Positions 1-14,640 of a stretch of DNA of 64,000 bases are shown one piece after another. The notes under the pieces were generated by a model. That model was not told where the DNA came from and ran no database searches. It worked only from the letters and a program-made list of their open reading frames with translations. The position numbers were made by a program, and so were the translations under genes. This DNA comes from Lamellibrachia columna (Eukaryota > Annelida > Polychaeta > Sabellida > Siboglinidae), in NCBI GenBank assembly GCA_963662155.1, contig OY759271.1, forward strand, positions 39,365,581 to 39,429,580. The letters are read 5' to 3'. How positions within the stretch are numbered: position 1 is the stretch's first letter; every line of letters starts with the position of its first letter.

Positions 1-2549
1 TCCGGTAAAGATAGGTGTGTCACAAGGTTCAGTACGTGAAATACGACAGTGCACTGTCAGACCCGCTTCCCGTAAAGATAGGTGTGTCACAAGGTTCAAT
101 ACGTGAAATACGACAGTGTGCTGTCAGACCCGCTTCCCGTAAAGATAGGTGTGTCACAAGGCTCAGTACGTGAAATACGACAGTGAGCTGTCAGACCCGC
201 TTCCGGTAAAGATAGGTGTGCCACAAGGTTCAGTACGTGAAATACGACAGTGTGCTGTCAGACCCGCTTCCGGTAAAGATAGGTGTGTCACAAGGTTCAG
301 TACGTGAAATACGACAGTGAGCTGTCAGACCCGCTTCCGGTAAAGATAGGTGTGCCACAAGGTTCAGTACGTGAAATACGACAGTGTGCTGTCAGACCCG
401 CTTCCGGTAAAGATAGGTGTGTCACAAGGTTCAGTACGTGAAATACGACAGTGCACTGTCAGACCCGCTTCCCGTAAAGATAGGTGTGTCATAAGGTTCA
501 GTACGTGAAATACGACAGTGCACTGTCAGATCCGCTTCCCGTAAAGATAGGTGTGTCACAAGGTTCAGTACGTGAAATACGACAGTGAGCTGTCAGACCC
601 GCTTCCCGTAAAGATAGGTGTGCCACAAGGTTCAGTAAGTGAAATACGACAGTGAGCTGTCAGACCCGCTTCCCGTAAAGATAGGTGTGACACAAGGTTC
701 AGTGCGTGAAATACGACAGTGAGCTGTCAGACCCGCTTCCGGTAAAGATAGGTGTGCCACAAGGTTCAGTACGTGAAATACGACAGTGAGCTGTCAGACC
801 CGCTTCCGGTAAAGATAGGTGTGCCACAAGGTTCAGTACGTGAAATACGACAGTGAGCTGTCAGACCCGCTTCCGGTAAAGATAGGTGTGTCACAAGGTT
901 CAGTACGTGAAATACGACAGTGAGCTGTCAGACCCGCTTCCGGTAAAGATAGGTGTGCCACAAGGTTCAGTACGTGAAATACGACAGTGTGCTGTCAGAC
1001 CCGCTTCCGGTAAAGATAGGTGTGTCACAAGGTTCAGTACGTGAAATACGACAGTGCACTGTCAGACCCGCTTCCCGTAAAGATAGGTGTGTCATAAGGT
1101 TCAGTACGTGAAATACGACAGTGCACTGTCAGATCCGCTTCCCGTAAAGATAGGTGTGTCACAAGGTTCAGTACGTGAAATACGACAGTGAGCTGTCAGA
1201 CCCGCTTCCCGTAAAGATAGGTGTGCCACAAGGTTCAGTAAGTGAAATACGACAGTGAGCTGTCAGACCCGCTTCCCGTAAAGATAGGTGTGACACAAGG
1301 TTCAGTGCGTGAAATACGACAGTGAGCTGTCAGACCCGCTTCTGGTAAAGATAGGTGTGCCACAAGGTTCAGTACGTGAAATACGACAGTGAGCTGTCAG
1401 ACCCGCTTCCAGTAAAGATAGGTGTGTCACAAGGTTCAGTACGTGAAATACGACAGTGTGCTGTCAGACCCGCTTCCCGTAAAGATAAGTGTGCCACAAG
1501 GTTCAGTACGTGAAATACGACAGTGAGCTGTCAGACCCGCTTCCCGTAAAGATAGGTGTGCCACAAGATTCAGTACGTGAAATACGACAGTGAGCTGTCA
1601 GACCCGCTTCCCGTAAAGATAGGTGTGCCACAAGGTTCAGTACGTGAAATACGACAGTGAGCGGTCAGACCCGCTTCCCGTAAAGATAGGTGTGCCACAA
1701 GGTTCAGTGCGTGAAATACGACAGTGAACTGTCAGACCAACTTCCCGTAAAGATAGGTGTGTCACAAGGTTCAGTACGTGAAATACGACATTGAGCTGTC
1801 AGACCCACTTCCCGTAAAGATAGGTGTGCCACAAGGTTAAAATACGACAGTGTGCTGTCAGACCCGCTTCCCGTAAAGATAGGTGTGCCACAAGGTTAAA
1901 ATACGACAGTGTGCTGTCAGACCCGCTTCCCGTAAAGATAGGTGTGCCACAAGGTTAAAATACGACAGTGAGCTGTCAGACCCGCTTCCCGTAAAGATAT
2001 GTGTGCCACAAGGTTAAAATACGACAGTGTGCTGTCAGACCCGCTTCCCGTAAAGATAGGTGTGCCACAAGGTTCAGTACGTGAAATACGACAGTGAGCT
2101 GTCAGACCCGCTTCCCGTAAAGATAGGTGTGCCACAAGGTTCAGTACGTGAAATACGATAGTGAGCTGTCAGACCCGCTTCCCGTAAAGATAGGTGTGCC
2201 ACAAGGTTCATTGCGTGAAATACGACAGTGAGCTGTCAGACTCGCTTCCCGTAAAGATAGGTGTGACACAAGGTTCAGTACGTGAAATACGACAGTGAGC
2301 TGTCAAACCCGCTTCCCGTAAAGATAGGTGTGCCACAAGGTTCAGTGCGTGAAATACGACAGTGAGCTGTCAGACCCGCTTCCCGTAAAGATAGGTGTGC
2401 CACAAGGTTCAGTACGTGAAATACGACAGTGAGCTGTCAGACCCGCTTCCCGTAAAGATAGGTGTGCCACAAGGTTCAGTACGTGAAATACGACAGTGAG
2501 CTGTCAGACCCGGTTCCCGTAAAGATAGGTGTGCCACATGGTTAAAATA
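1..2549. repeat. 67-bp tandem array (about 38 copies), open at left edge
   Basis: A head-to-tail array with a 67-bp unit; a recognisable core is aaagataggtgtg, then acgtgaaatacgacag, then ctgtcagacccgctt. Copies differ at a few positions: the bases before the core (ccg or cgg), tgtcac or tgccac, and gcactg, gtgctg or gagctg. Four units at about 1830-2090 are 58 bp because they lack the cagtacgtg segment. The array starts before the window and stops at about 2549, just ahead of a LINE fragment. Short ORFs across it are by-products of the repeat, and no gene is supported. Confidence 0.97.
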
Positions 2550-2589
2550 CTTGGACTTTTACTTGTCATCATATTCATGAACGATTAAA

Positions 2590-3440
2590 TTCTCGAAATA
2601 TCAGATATACGGTTCGATGGGTATGCCGATGATGTACACAACCGGCGAATGTGTTGCACATATAAACCAGTCACAACAAACTCAAAACCATTATACAATT
2701 GGATAGATGCTAATTGCATGGTTTTGAACGCAGATAAGACCGAATGCATGCTACGAGGCACCAGACAAAAACTGCGATGTGCAAATGCGAATTTCCATGT
2801 ACGCGGCAACAAATATGTCGTGACACCTGTTAAGACGCACAAGCTGCTTGGGTTACGTGTTGACAGCAACCTTAGTTGGACTGTACACGTGACAAAGTTA
2901 TGTTCTAAGCTGCATAGTCGACTGTAGCTGTTCAATCAGGTGAAACGACTAATGCTGCTAGATGCACGGAAGCAGTATTTTACAGGGATGGTACACCGGT
3001 GATTGACTAGGGGTGTGTGATATGGGGCAGTTGCGGACAAGCTTTGCTTATGAATGTTCATAAGATGATGAAGCAGTATGCAAGTATAATTCTGAATGAG
3101 AAAGACAGACGACAGGTTTCAACAGTGGCACTATTTTGTACTCTAGGATGGCTACCAATAGTATGTTACTGCGATAGTAATGTATAACATCATACACGGG
3201 CTTGCCCTAGCTTACCTTCAAGATATATTCATACTAAACAATAGTGTGCACGACCATCACACCCGCGCCTGCACCACAAATATCCATGTTGGAAAATACA
3301 ACCTGTCTGCAGGGCAGCGTACATTTGCATATGGAAACTGTGGGACACTATCCTGGTGCATATTAAAAATGCGAAATCTGTTGAATGTTTTGAAACATGT
3401 CGAGAAAGATCTACATAATTGTGAATTTTTTTAACTTGAC
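2590..3440 (+). mobile_element. LINE reverse transcriptase 3' fragment
   Basis: Translation from about 2598 gives the RT catalytic box YADD (2622-2633), followed by residues typical of the RT thumb (WIDANCMVLNADKTECML, then HKLLGLRVDSNLSW). After a frame break, 3180-3434 encodes the C-terminal part typical of LINE ORF2 (YNIIHGLALAYLQD, then AGQRTFAYG). The element is 5'-truncated at the edge of the 67-bp array and carries frameshifts, so it is dead. It is not one of the CR1-like copies at 9-20 kb. The clade is not assigned. Confidence 0.8.
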
Positions 3441-3925
3441 AGACCTGTATGAATGTTGATGTTTTAGAAATTGTAAATTTATGGCTTTTACTCAATGGTT
3501 TTAATTGAATTAATTTATTAATATATTCATTTATAATTTCTTATAATTGTTGTTGTTCTTGTAATGCTAATGACACGTTTTTTGTCCACATGTGTATGTT
3601 ATTACTTCCTAAAAAAAATTGTGGCGTAAATTCCCTACGTGGGACCCCGTTGTAGGGGTTCCCCTGCTTGGCCTCTGGACTAAACTGTTGAGTAATTTCT
3701 ATAACGTAGTTCAGGTGTGATGTCATAAAGACGTCGTTCTTGCATAATTATATGTTAACTGTAACACTGTTGGAAAGTATATTCAAACACCCTTCCAATG
3801 GTACCTCATTTGCTACGGTCAGCAGATACGTGTTCATGAAATGGACTACTGTATATCCCTACCCCCGTCCTTACTTTCAATCTTTCCTATAGACACTGGT
3901 TGTATTAAACCACCAAAACATACCC
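3441..3925. other. No gene recognised; one dispersed repeat copy
   Basis: AT-rich DNA with no convincing exon. About 3585-3655 is a diverged copy of the repeat that is duplicated at 3926-4130 (shared cacatgtgtatg, and ttgtggcgtaaatt). Confidence 0.6.
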
Positions 3926-4130
3926 GATTGCAGCAATTCCAGATGACAAACAACTGAAGTTCACATGTGTATGCTATAAGCTTCCTAAAAAACATTGTGG
4001 CGTAAATTCATTCGGTGGGATTCCGTTGTAAAAATACACGGTTGCAGCGATTCCCAGGTGACAAACAACTGAATTGCACATGTGTACGTTATAAGCTTCT
4101 TAAAAAACATTGTGGCGTAAATTCCCTGGC
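3926..4130. repeat. Two tandem copies of a roughly 115-bp repeat
   Basis: Two adjacent copies share gacaaacaactgaa, cacatgtgta and cattgtggcgtaaatt about 115 bp apart. A third, more diverged copy lies at 3585-3655. The origin is unknown; it may be an old transposon tail. Confidence 0.7.
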
Positions 4131-4219
4131 CCACCAACTACTACGAATGACATTTGTTTTGCGTTCCACACCTTCTTTGCTATAACAACGTGCCCCGTAT
4201 GATGTAACTACCCGCGTAC

Positions 4220-4410
4220 GGGGCTAGTTGTTACAGTCGACAGCGCCTGGGAAACTTTATATATATACCTAACTATAATATAGAATATCATCGGTATGGT
4301 GCATTTTAGTAATAAAAAAATACATTCAATGTATCCGTTGACTGAAATAATGAATTTAACATACTTTTTCACAAAAATGACCTTAACTTAATATTGTAAC
4401 AACTAGCCCC
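4220..4410. mobile_element. Possible MITE with 16-bp perfect terminal inverted repeats
   Basis: ggggctagttgttaca at 4220-4235 is matched by its exact reverse complement at 4395-4410. The 191 bp thus bounded is AT-rich and non-coding. I see no clear target-site duplication, so a mobile origin is only a suggestion. Confidence 0.35.
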
Positions 4411-4991
4411 GGTCTCCCTTACGTGAACTGTACAAGTCAGTCAATTCCACAATAGGCTTAGCTACGCTAACTCGTCGTTTTCACGGAAAAACGTAAACTA
4501 TAAACTCAGCAGTTCTACTACAGTTCTACGACAGTTCTAACGTTCAATTTCCTTCATGTTTAAGGAACGATTGCGGTATCCCGTGGCTGCTCAGCAGTAA
4601 AGCCTTATGACGGATGCAAGAGTACAGGTTCAGGGGTCATTACAACGAGTACTTGCTACTGCGAGAGCAGCTACTGCAACGACGCTGCTCGTGTGGCTGG
4701 GCGAAACATTCTCGTCCTGAGTGCAATGGTTTTGGCGACGTTTGTACTGTGAGATTTCACAGTCAGACATCCCTGTGTAGATTCCCAGGAATGATTTCCA
4801 CCACATCGTCAAACAAAGGATGCTTTTATCCGAGAATGTTGATCTGAGCGGATTTAGGGTTTTGTTTGCGAAATTCGCCACGTTTTTATTTGTGTAACAT
4901 TCGCTATGAGGATGAAGAAATGTAACGAAATATTGGACAACCAATAAATGCTACATACACGTGTCTCGATTGATGTCTTGCTGGCGGTGAA
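4411..4991. other. No gene recognised
   Basis: Mixed-composition DNA with short open frames only (4614-4847 plus, 4630-4944 minus) that resemble no protein I know and lack splice-site support. Confidence 0.5.
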
Positions 4992-5147
<156 letters not shown>

Positions 5148-6200
5148 ATATTAATACATACATATTAATTACTTTATTAAACAACTATAATACAACATTA
5201 TACGTAAACTACATTCGTATTATTACTATACAATAGTATCGCCACAATCCATGCATATAACGATTATTAGGTACTAATAGTTGGGAGGACTGTTCTGTCT
5301 TCACCACAACAGAGTAGATGTACAGGTCTGTGTGAACAAGCGATTTGTGCCCCAATTGGTCGGGCGACACCGTGGCGTTTACACGAGCGACGTGTCTACA
5401 GACACTGCGTGTGCAACATATTGACGCCAATCCTGACTTGAGATTAGATGAAACGACGGGTGCACGAGCTGTCGGTCACGGCGGTCGCTGATTGGCCACT
5501 GCTTAGAAATTGCGGTCGGACTAGACGGTTATGTATCACTGCTGTTTGGCATTAACAAGTGTCAGCTGCACAGACCACAGGGCATACAAAACACAACCGC
5601 TCGACTAATCACCAGAATAAGTAAACACGAATACACAACATCGGTCTACATTGGTTGTCTATCAGAGAGACAAGCACAATCACTGATGCATAACATTACA
5701 TGGCATTACTATTACGTTGTGTAATATTCGTTACTTTGCTGATTGGATGTATAGACGGCTGACTTAAGAGCTGATTATCACATAATAAATTATCCCCTGG
5801 GGTTGCGGATTAACCCAATCATTGTTGTTATTCTTAGACGATGGTAATTTCTACAATATCATAAACCATGTTTTTTTATTGATATTGATTTTGTTGAATT
5901 GACTCGCTATATGTAATTTATACTTGGTATTTTATTTTGTGCGCACATGTTGCTACATTATTAAAATCAAGAGTGGCTGCATGGCGTTCTTTCAGTTCCC
6001 ACCGGGTAAATTAGCTAGGCAAATCTAAATAACAACTGCCAATTATTCATTTCTTTGAGGACAGGGCACTGACCTATCTGAACTATATATCACATTTAAC
6101 ATGTCATTACCATTTAAATTGGGAAAACTTCCATGAAACTCACAGCAAATGTTATGCAAACACCGGGTAATACGTGTTTACAAGTACGAGGGGGTGACGC
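5148..6200. other. No gene recognised
   Basis: About 1 kb of AT-rich intergenic DNA. I see no exon, RNA gene or clear repeat. Small ORFs here have no recognisable similarity. Confidence 0.5.
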
Positions 6201-6310
6201 AGGAGGTGGGAGGTTGGCCTCAAAATAGGTGGGAGGTTGGCCTAAGAAATAGGTGGGAGGTTGGCCTAAGAAATAGGTGGGAGGTTGGCCTAAGAAATAG
6301 ATGGGAGACG
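6201..6310. repeat. 24-bp G-rich minisatellite, 4-5 copies
   Basis: The unit contains aggtgggaggttggcctaag. More degenerate pieces (gtgggagg, ggagatgggagg) continue to about 6415. It lies downstream of the calcyphosin stop codon. Confidence 0.85.
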
Positions 6311-6624
6311 TGAAGCAGGATTGGTGTGGGGTGGACTCTAAACATTGGTGGGAGGATGGCCCCTAAAACAGGTAGGAGATGGGAGGTTGTCCCAAAAAAA
6401 ACAGGTGGGAAATAGGATGTTGAGACGGTTATATCCGTTAGAGGTAGCTACGTGTGTTTTTGGAAAGGTATGTTCGACACAGATATCACTGGCCTACCTA
6501 TATCACCACCTACAGTCACAACATCCCTGTTCACGGCTCTAGACACACCGATGCACACATGCGGCGTGTGAGAGTCGCCTGAACCTTGAACCCGGCGATA
6601 ACGAGGCAGTTGACCGGTAGAGGG

Positions 6625-8798
<2,174 letters not shown>

Positions 8799-9215
8799 CG
8801 TGGCTTCTTCTTCTTCTTGCTCCTCCGAAAGAGACGCCTCTAAGGTTTCTCACACGACCTGTGTACCTGCGAAGACGTAGCTGATTGAGACTAGGACAGA
8901 GCAACGGAGAGTAAACAGCTCATGGACAGTCAGCGTCGGCTCAGCTTCGCAAACATGCAGTGCATTAATCATCTACGTGCATACACACGTCACGCGTCGC
9001 ACGAATGTTCCGGGTATAAGACAATTGATTTATTTATTGACGTTGTGGTGCGATCGTTGATTAGATGCGTGGGATTGGTTCGGGTGCGTCGTCTTGTCTC
9101 CTGCTGGATTCCAGTACTAAGATGTTCACCTTCTCTTCGTGAGCCATTGGTGGTAGAATTGTCATCATAATCAACCCGAACAAAATAATCTCTCAGTTGC
9201 CACAGCAACCAGCGG
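8799..9215. other. 5' flank of calcyphosin; no promoter motif recognised
   Basis: This holds the 5' UTR end of calcyphosin and presumably its promoter. I see no clear TATA box and cannot place a transcription start. A minus-strand open frame here (8990-9208) has no recognisable similarity. Confidence 0.4.
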
Positions 9216-10493
9216 AACTAGATTTAACTAGATTTGCCATCCAAGCCAAAGGCCCAGATGGCAAGTGGACAAGGAAGCCATTGGCTTATCGAGAGTCCAA
9301 CAATGTTCATCTACTTATAACCCGCCCTCCTGAGATATGTGTCAACCTTGTTTTTAAACATATTCACGCTGCTAGCAGTTACACAATCTGTAGACAATTT
9401 GTTCCATTCATTTATTGTCCTGTGTGAGAACGAGTGCTTCCTGATGTCCAATCTACATTGATCCTTTACTAATTTTACCTCATGTCCTCTAGTTCTGCTG
9501 TCCTTCTTGAGTGAGAAAAACATATTTCTATCAATATTTTCATACCCATTCAATATCTTAAAAACTTCAATTTGATCTCCTCTTAACCTCCTTGTCTCTA
9601 GAGTTGTTAAACCACATTCTTTCAGGCGTTCTTCATAACTAAGGTCTCTCAGTTCTGGAATCATTTTAGTTGCTCTCCTTTGTATGCGTTCAAGCGTATC
9701 TATATCCGTCTTAAGATACGGTATCCATGCTTGTATACAGTATTCTAAATGAGGTCTAACTATTGCTTTATAAAGAGGTATAATTAACTTTTTCCCCTTG
9801 TATGTTATGTTTCTTCTAATCAATCCAAGAATTTGATTACCCTTTGAAGCTGCAATGCCACACTGCTCTGAAACTTTCATATCAGCGCTTATTGCAACTC
9901 CTAAGTCCTTTTCTTTTATTGTAGTACCCAGAACAGTATCTCCCATTTTATAGTTTACATCCAAGTTCCCATGTCCTGTATGTAGGCATTTACATTTCCA
10001 AAAATTGAACAACATCTGCCATTTCTCAGACCATTTCACTAATCTGTCTAGATCGTTTTGTAAATGTTGTTTATCACCGTCAGTATTAACCTTTCTGAAC
10101 AGTTTTGGGTCATCCGCAAATTTCAGTACGTTACTTGTTATACTGTCGTCCAAGTCATTGATATAAATTAAGAATAATATAGGTCCTAATACTGATCCTT
10201 GAGGTACCCCACTCAAAACCGATTTCCAATTTGAAACTTCTCCATGTACTACAACTCGTTGTCTTCTGTCAGTCAGCCATTGTTCTATCCAGTCAGTTAT
10301 GCTATCCCCGAAACCATGGGCTTTTAATTTAAGTAGTAATCTTTGATGTGGCACTTTGTCAAAAGCTTTCTGAAAATCTAAGTAGATAATATCTACTGGC
10401 GATCCCACGTCTATCCACTTAGTGATTTCTTCCAAAAAAACATAACATATTTGTTAAGCATGACCTCGCTTTAAGGAATTCATGTTGAGATGA
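9216..10493 (-). mobile_element. CR1-like LINE, 5'-truncated copy (a)
   Basis: The minus strand encodes the C-terminal 374 residues of a CR1-clade reverse transcriptase: [33 protein letters not shown] (normally FADDTKLF) and the C-terminal RTRGHEVKLVKDQC. The 3' end at 9216-9236 carries the 11-bp repeat aactagatttaactagattt typical of CR1-type tails. The 5' truncation is at about 10493, inside the RT ([14 protein letters not shown]). Missense changes include LFNFWKC for LFNFGKC. Confidence 0.93.
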
Positions 10494-10574
10494 CGTGTCG
10501 CTAATGATGCTCTAGGTTATATCCCGGCAAGTTAGGTTTGGCAAAAGTAACTCGTTTGATCCTTCAATTTTATA

Positions 10575-11465
10575 AATACACGAACTAGAGTAGTGTAAGA
10601 CAAAGTACACCCCTTTGTGAGCTACACGAAGTACAGTAGTGTAGTACAAAATGCAGCCCTTTGTGAGCATACACGAACTAGAGTACTGTTGGACAAAGTA
10701 CACCCCTTTGTGAGCATACGAACTAGAGTAGGTTATGACAAAGTACACCCCTTTGTGAGTATACGCGAACTAGAGTAGTGTAGGACAAAGTACACCCCTT
10801 TGTGAGCTACACGAACTACAGTAGTGTAGTACAAAATGCAGCCCTTTGTGAGCATACACGAACTAGAGTACTGTTGGACAAAGTACACCCCTTTGTGAGC
10901 ATACGAACTAGAGTAGGTTATGACAAAGTACACCCCTTTGAGAGCATACACGAACTAGAGTAGTGTAGGACAAAGTACACCCCTTTGTGAGCTACACGAA
11001 CTACAGTAGTGTAGTACAAAATGCAGCGCTTTGTGAGCATACACGAACTAGAGTACTGTTGGACAAAGTACACCCCTTTGTGAGCATACGAACTAGAGTA
11101 GGTTATGACAAAGTACACCCCTTTGTGAGCATACAAGAACTAGAGTAGTTTAGGACAAAGTACAACCCTTTGTGAGCTACACGAACTACAGTAGTGTAGT
11201 ACAAAATGCAGCCCTTTGTGAGCATACAAGAACTAGAGTAGTTTAGGACAAAGTACAACCCTTTGTGAGCTACACGAACTACAGTAGTGTAGTACAAAAT
11301 GCAGCCCTTTGTGAGCATACAAGAACTAGAGTAGTTTAGGACAAAGTGCACCAACTTGTGAGCATACACGAACTAGAGCAGTTTAGGACAAAGTACACCC
11401 CTTTGTGAGCATACAAGAACTAGAGTAGTGTAGGACAAAGTGCACCCATTTGTGAGCATACACGA
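10575..11465. repeat. Minisatellite with a 185-bp higher-order unit
   Basis: Roughly 46-bp monomers share ggacaaagtacacccctttg and acgaactagagta. In 10733-11290 four different monomers recur as a 185-bp block (near-identical starts at 10733, 10918 and 11103). Reading frames across it (YFVLHYSSS) are repeat artefacts. Confidence 0.93.
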
Positions 11466-11515
11466 TTTGGGTTACTTATTTTCATCTAAGGTGGAAGCTG
11501 TTAGCACAGTTACAT

Positions 11516-11518
11516 ACA

Positions 11519-11570
<52 letters not shown>

Positions 11571-11571
11571 T
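11516..11571. repeat. (ACGC)n microsatellite
   Basis: A 56-bp tract of cacg/acgc repeats that joins the preceding minisatellite to the LINE coding fragment at 11572. Confidence 0.97.
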
Positions 11572-12145
11572 GTCGACGATCTTGTCACCGATAACTGCCG
11601 TTCTTTGTGACCTCGTCACCACCAAGCCACGTCCGCCACGCAAGAAGATAACGTACCGTCGATATGCTGCGATAGACAACTCCAACTTCACGAAAGATCT
11701 CTGTGAGTGTGATTTCATCACCCAACCTGTCTGTGACGTAGGCGGTCTGTACGATCAGTACTACGCGGAGCTTTCCTGTCTGGTCGATCGTCACGCACAT
11801 CTTGTGCAGCGTAATGTCACCGAACGACCACGCACTCCATGGTGGTGTCAGGAACTCGGCGAGTTGAAACGTCAGGTGTGTCTTCTTGAACGAACACGGC
11901 GACGCAGCAGAACCGACGACCATCGTATTTCTTATACTAAGCTGCGTGACCGATATTGCCAGACGCTGACTTCCACGAAAGCTGCGTCTTACAGTAAAGA
12001 GATCGAGTCAGCATCGAACGACAACCGACCAATGTTTCGTATTGCGAATCACTTTCTCTGTCGTAAATGCATAAACTTTCTTTCTAACGACACTAGTGGC
12101 CCTGACGCTGTTGTTGACCGTTTTGCTTATCACTTTGCCGACAAG
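11572..12145 (+). mobile_element. LINE ORF2 fragment (endonuclease-RT linker), interrupted by CR1
   Basis: An open frame reads PWWCQELGELKRQVCLLERT, SYTKLRDRYCQTL and RIANHFL, typical of the region between the endonuclease and RT in LINE ORF2 proteins. It stops making sense exactly where the 3' end of CR1 copy b begins (12146), so CR1 inserted into this older element. The clade is undetermined; it may belong to the same family as the fragment at 2590-3440. Confidence 0.75.
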
Positions 12146-13695
12146 ATTTGCCATCCAAGCCAAAGGCCCAGATGGCAAGTGGACAAGGAAGCCATTGGCT
12201 TATCGAGAGTCCAACAATGTTCATCTACTTATAGCCCGCCCTCCTGAGATATGTGTCAACCTTGTTTTTAAACATATTCACGCTGCTAGCAGTTACACAA
12301 CCTGTAGACAATTTGTTCCATTCATTTATTGTCCTCTGTGAGAACGAGTGCTTCCTGATGTCCAATCTACATTGATCCTTTACTAATTTTACCTCATGTC
12401 CTCTAGTTCATTTTCATACTCATTCAATATCTTAAAAACTTCAATTTAATCTCTTCTTAACCGCCTTTTCCCTAGGGTTGTTAAACCACGTTCTTTCAGT
12501 CATTCTTCATAACTAAGGTCTCTCAGTTCTAAGGCCTAACTATTGCTTTATACAGATTTATAATTGGCTTTTTTCCTTGTTGCTATTTCTCCTAATCAAC
12601 CCAAGAATTTTATTACCCCTTGAAACTGCAATACCAAACTGCTCTGAAACTTTCATATCAGCACTTATTGTTATTCCTAAGTCCTTTTCTTTTCCAGTAG
12701 TACTTAGAACAGTATCTCCCATTTTATAGTTTACATCCAAGTTCCCATGTCCTGTATGTAGGCATTTGCATTTCGCAAAATTTAGTAACATCTGCCATTT
12801 CTCAGACCATGTAACTAATTTGTCTAGATCGTTTTGTAAATATTGTTTATCACCATCATTGTTAACTTTCTAAACACTTTTGTGTCATCAGCAAATTTCA
12901 GTACATTGCTTATTTTTATTATCTTCCAATTCATTGGTATCTATTAAGAACAATAAAGGTCCTAATACTAATCTTTGTGGTACCCCACTCAGAACTTATT
13001 TCCAGTTTGCAACCTCCCCATCTACTACAACACACATCTTCTGTCTGTCAGCCATTGTTCTATCCAGTCGATTGTGCTATCCTCAATGCCATGAGCTTTC
13101 AATTTGTTATAAAGTAGTAACCTTTTATGTGGCACTCTGTCGAAAGCTTTCTAAAAATCTAAGTGTATAATATATATTGGTGATCCCTCATCTATCCACT
13201 TAGTGATTTCTTCCAAAAAACATAACATATTTATTAAGCATGACCTTGCTTTTATGAATCCATGCTGAAATGGATTGAATAATTTATGCCTAACAAGGAA
13301 GTCCAGCATACGGTCTTTCAGTAACCTTTCTAATAATTTACAAATCACTGATTTAAACTCACTGGTCTGTAATTTTCTGACTCATTTTTCGAACCCCTTT
13401 TAAATAATGGTATCATGTTTGCTTCTTTCCATTCAAAAGGAACCACTCCCTCTTTTAATGACAAGTTAAACACTCTTGCAAGTGGTATGCTAATTTGTTC
13501 TACTGTTTCCATTAGTTGTTTTGGAGGAATTTTGTCCACTCCATGTGGTTTATTTTCCTTCATTGCCTTTATTTTCTTAGTTACCGTTTCTGGAGTAACA
13601 ATTAACAACCTTATGTAGTCCGATTTAGCCTCCTGAAATTTAGCATCCGGAACTGGTAATGAACTAATATCCTCTCTGGTAAACACTGTACACAC
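12146..13695 (-). mobile_element. CR1-like LINE, decayed 5'-truncated copy (b)
   Basis: The 3' end is almost identical to copy a for about 250 bp (gatttgccatccaagcc onward). The copy then degrades: RT pieces occur in several frames (KMGDTVLSTTGKEKDLGI; 13345-13734 with TKKIKAMKENKPHGVD). Its 5' end is near 13695, in the segment encoding FTREDISSLPV. It has many indels and stops and is inactive. Confidence 0.9.
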
Positions 13696-14255
13696 ACAGT
13701 ACGCAAAAAAAATTCCCCCCTTGCCGACGCCCATGGTAAAAACCCATATGCATATGCATAGTGATATGCAATCAAAATATAATTATGTTTAAAATATAAA
13801 TAAATAAGTTAAACATAAATAAGTTATAATATCAATACATGAAAAATATAAATAAGCTAAATAATATAATATTGTAGAAGTTTAACATCTGACACACCGT
13901 TTGGTGTATCAGATAACGTCTATGGGTCCACGAATTACTGTACATAATGAACTACGAAACAAATACTGGAATCTGCATCCATCTCTGCATAGTCACATCG
14001 TTAATCATTCCCCTATAGACCAGAGCAATAAACCATGCAGCTAGCTGCTGGGTAGCCAGCAAGCATCTCATTGCATGGCAGAAACAGTTCCAGCCACTGC
14101 CATAACATAGGGTTGTACTGTTTAAAATGTGAACATAACTTGACAAGTATAAGTCTAGCATGTGAAAGTATTTAGCTTGAACATATGTCAGTGTTCCCTG
14201 GCTTAGGCCTAGATAGGTAACACGTGTGGTGGTCTATATGCATGTATGTGTCATA
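13696..14255. other. AT-rich stretch without recognised gene
   Basis: Includes an (AAATA/TAAG)-like low-complexity tract at 13770-13870 and an imperfect hairpin near 13890 (ctgacacacc, then ggtgtatcag). No coding signal is recognised. Confidence 0.5.
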
Positions 14256-14640
14256 CCAATGTTGACCCTTGACTAATAGGTTTTTAATGGGGCACCTGCA
14301 TCTTTCAAATATCCCTAGGCAGCTCAGATCATCAATTTCACAACTTATTGTGCCAAAAACAAAACTTAATTTGAGCAAACATGCTTTCCCTGTCACTGCG
14401 CCTAGGGTCTGGAATGAATTCCCCATCACTTTGAAAACATATGAAACTATAGCTATCTTCCGAAAAAACTCAAGACATATTTATTCCAAATTGCATTCTG
14501 ATAATGACTTTTGCACGTCCCTGTTCACAATTATGCATAGTGATTCTGTTTTGTTGTGCCTCTGATTATTACTGATAAAGATGATTGCCATATGCAGATT
14601 CCCTGATTTAAATTAAATTTGAATTAAATAAAGTTGTTTT
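14256..14640 (+). mobile_element. LINE 3'-terminal fragment (ORF2 C-terminus)
   Basis: 14269-14562 reads LHLSNIPRQLRSSISQLIVP, APRVWNEFPITLKTYETIAI and FRKNSRH, the familiar C-terminus of L2/CR1-type RT polyproteins, followed by an AT-rich 3' UTR ending near aattaaataaag. It is strongly 5'-truncated. Confidence 0.8.
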
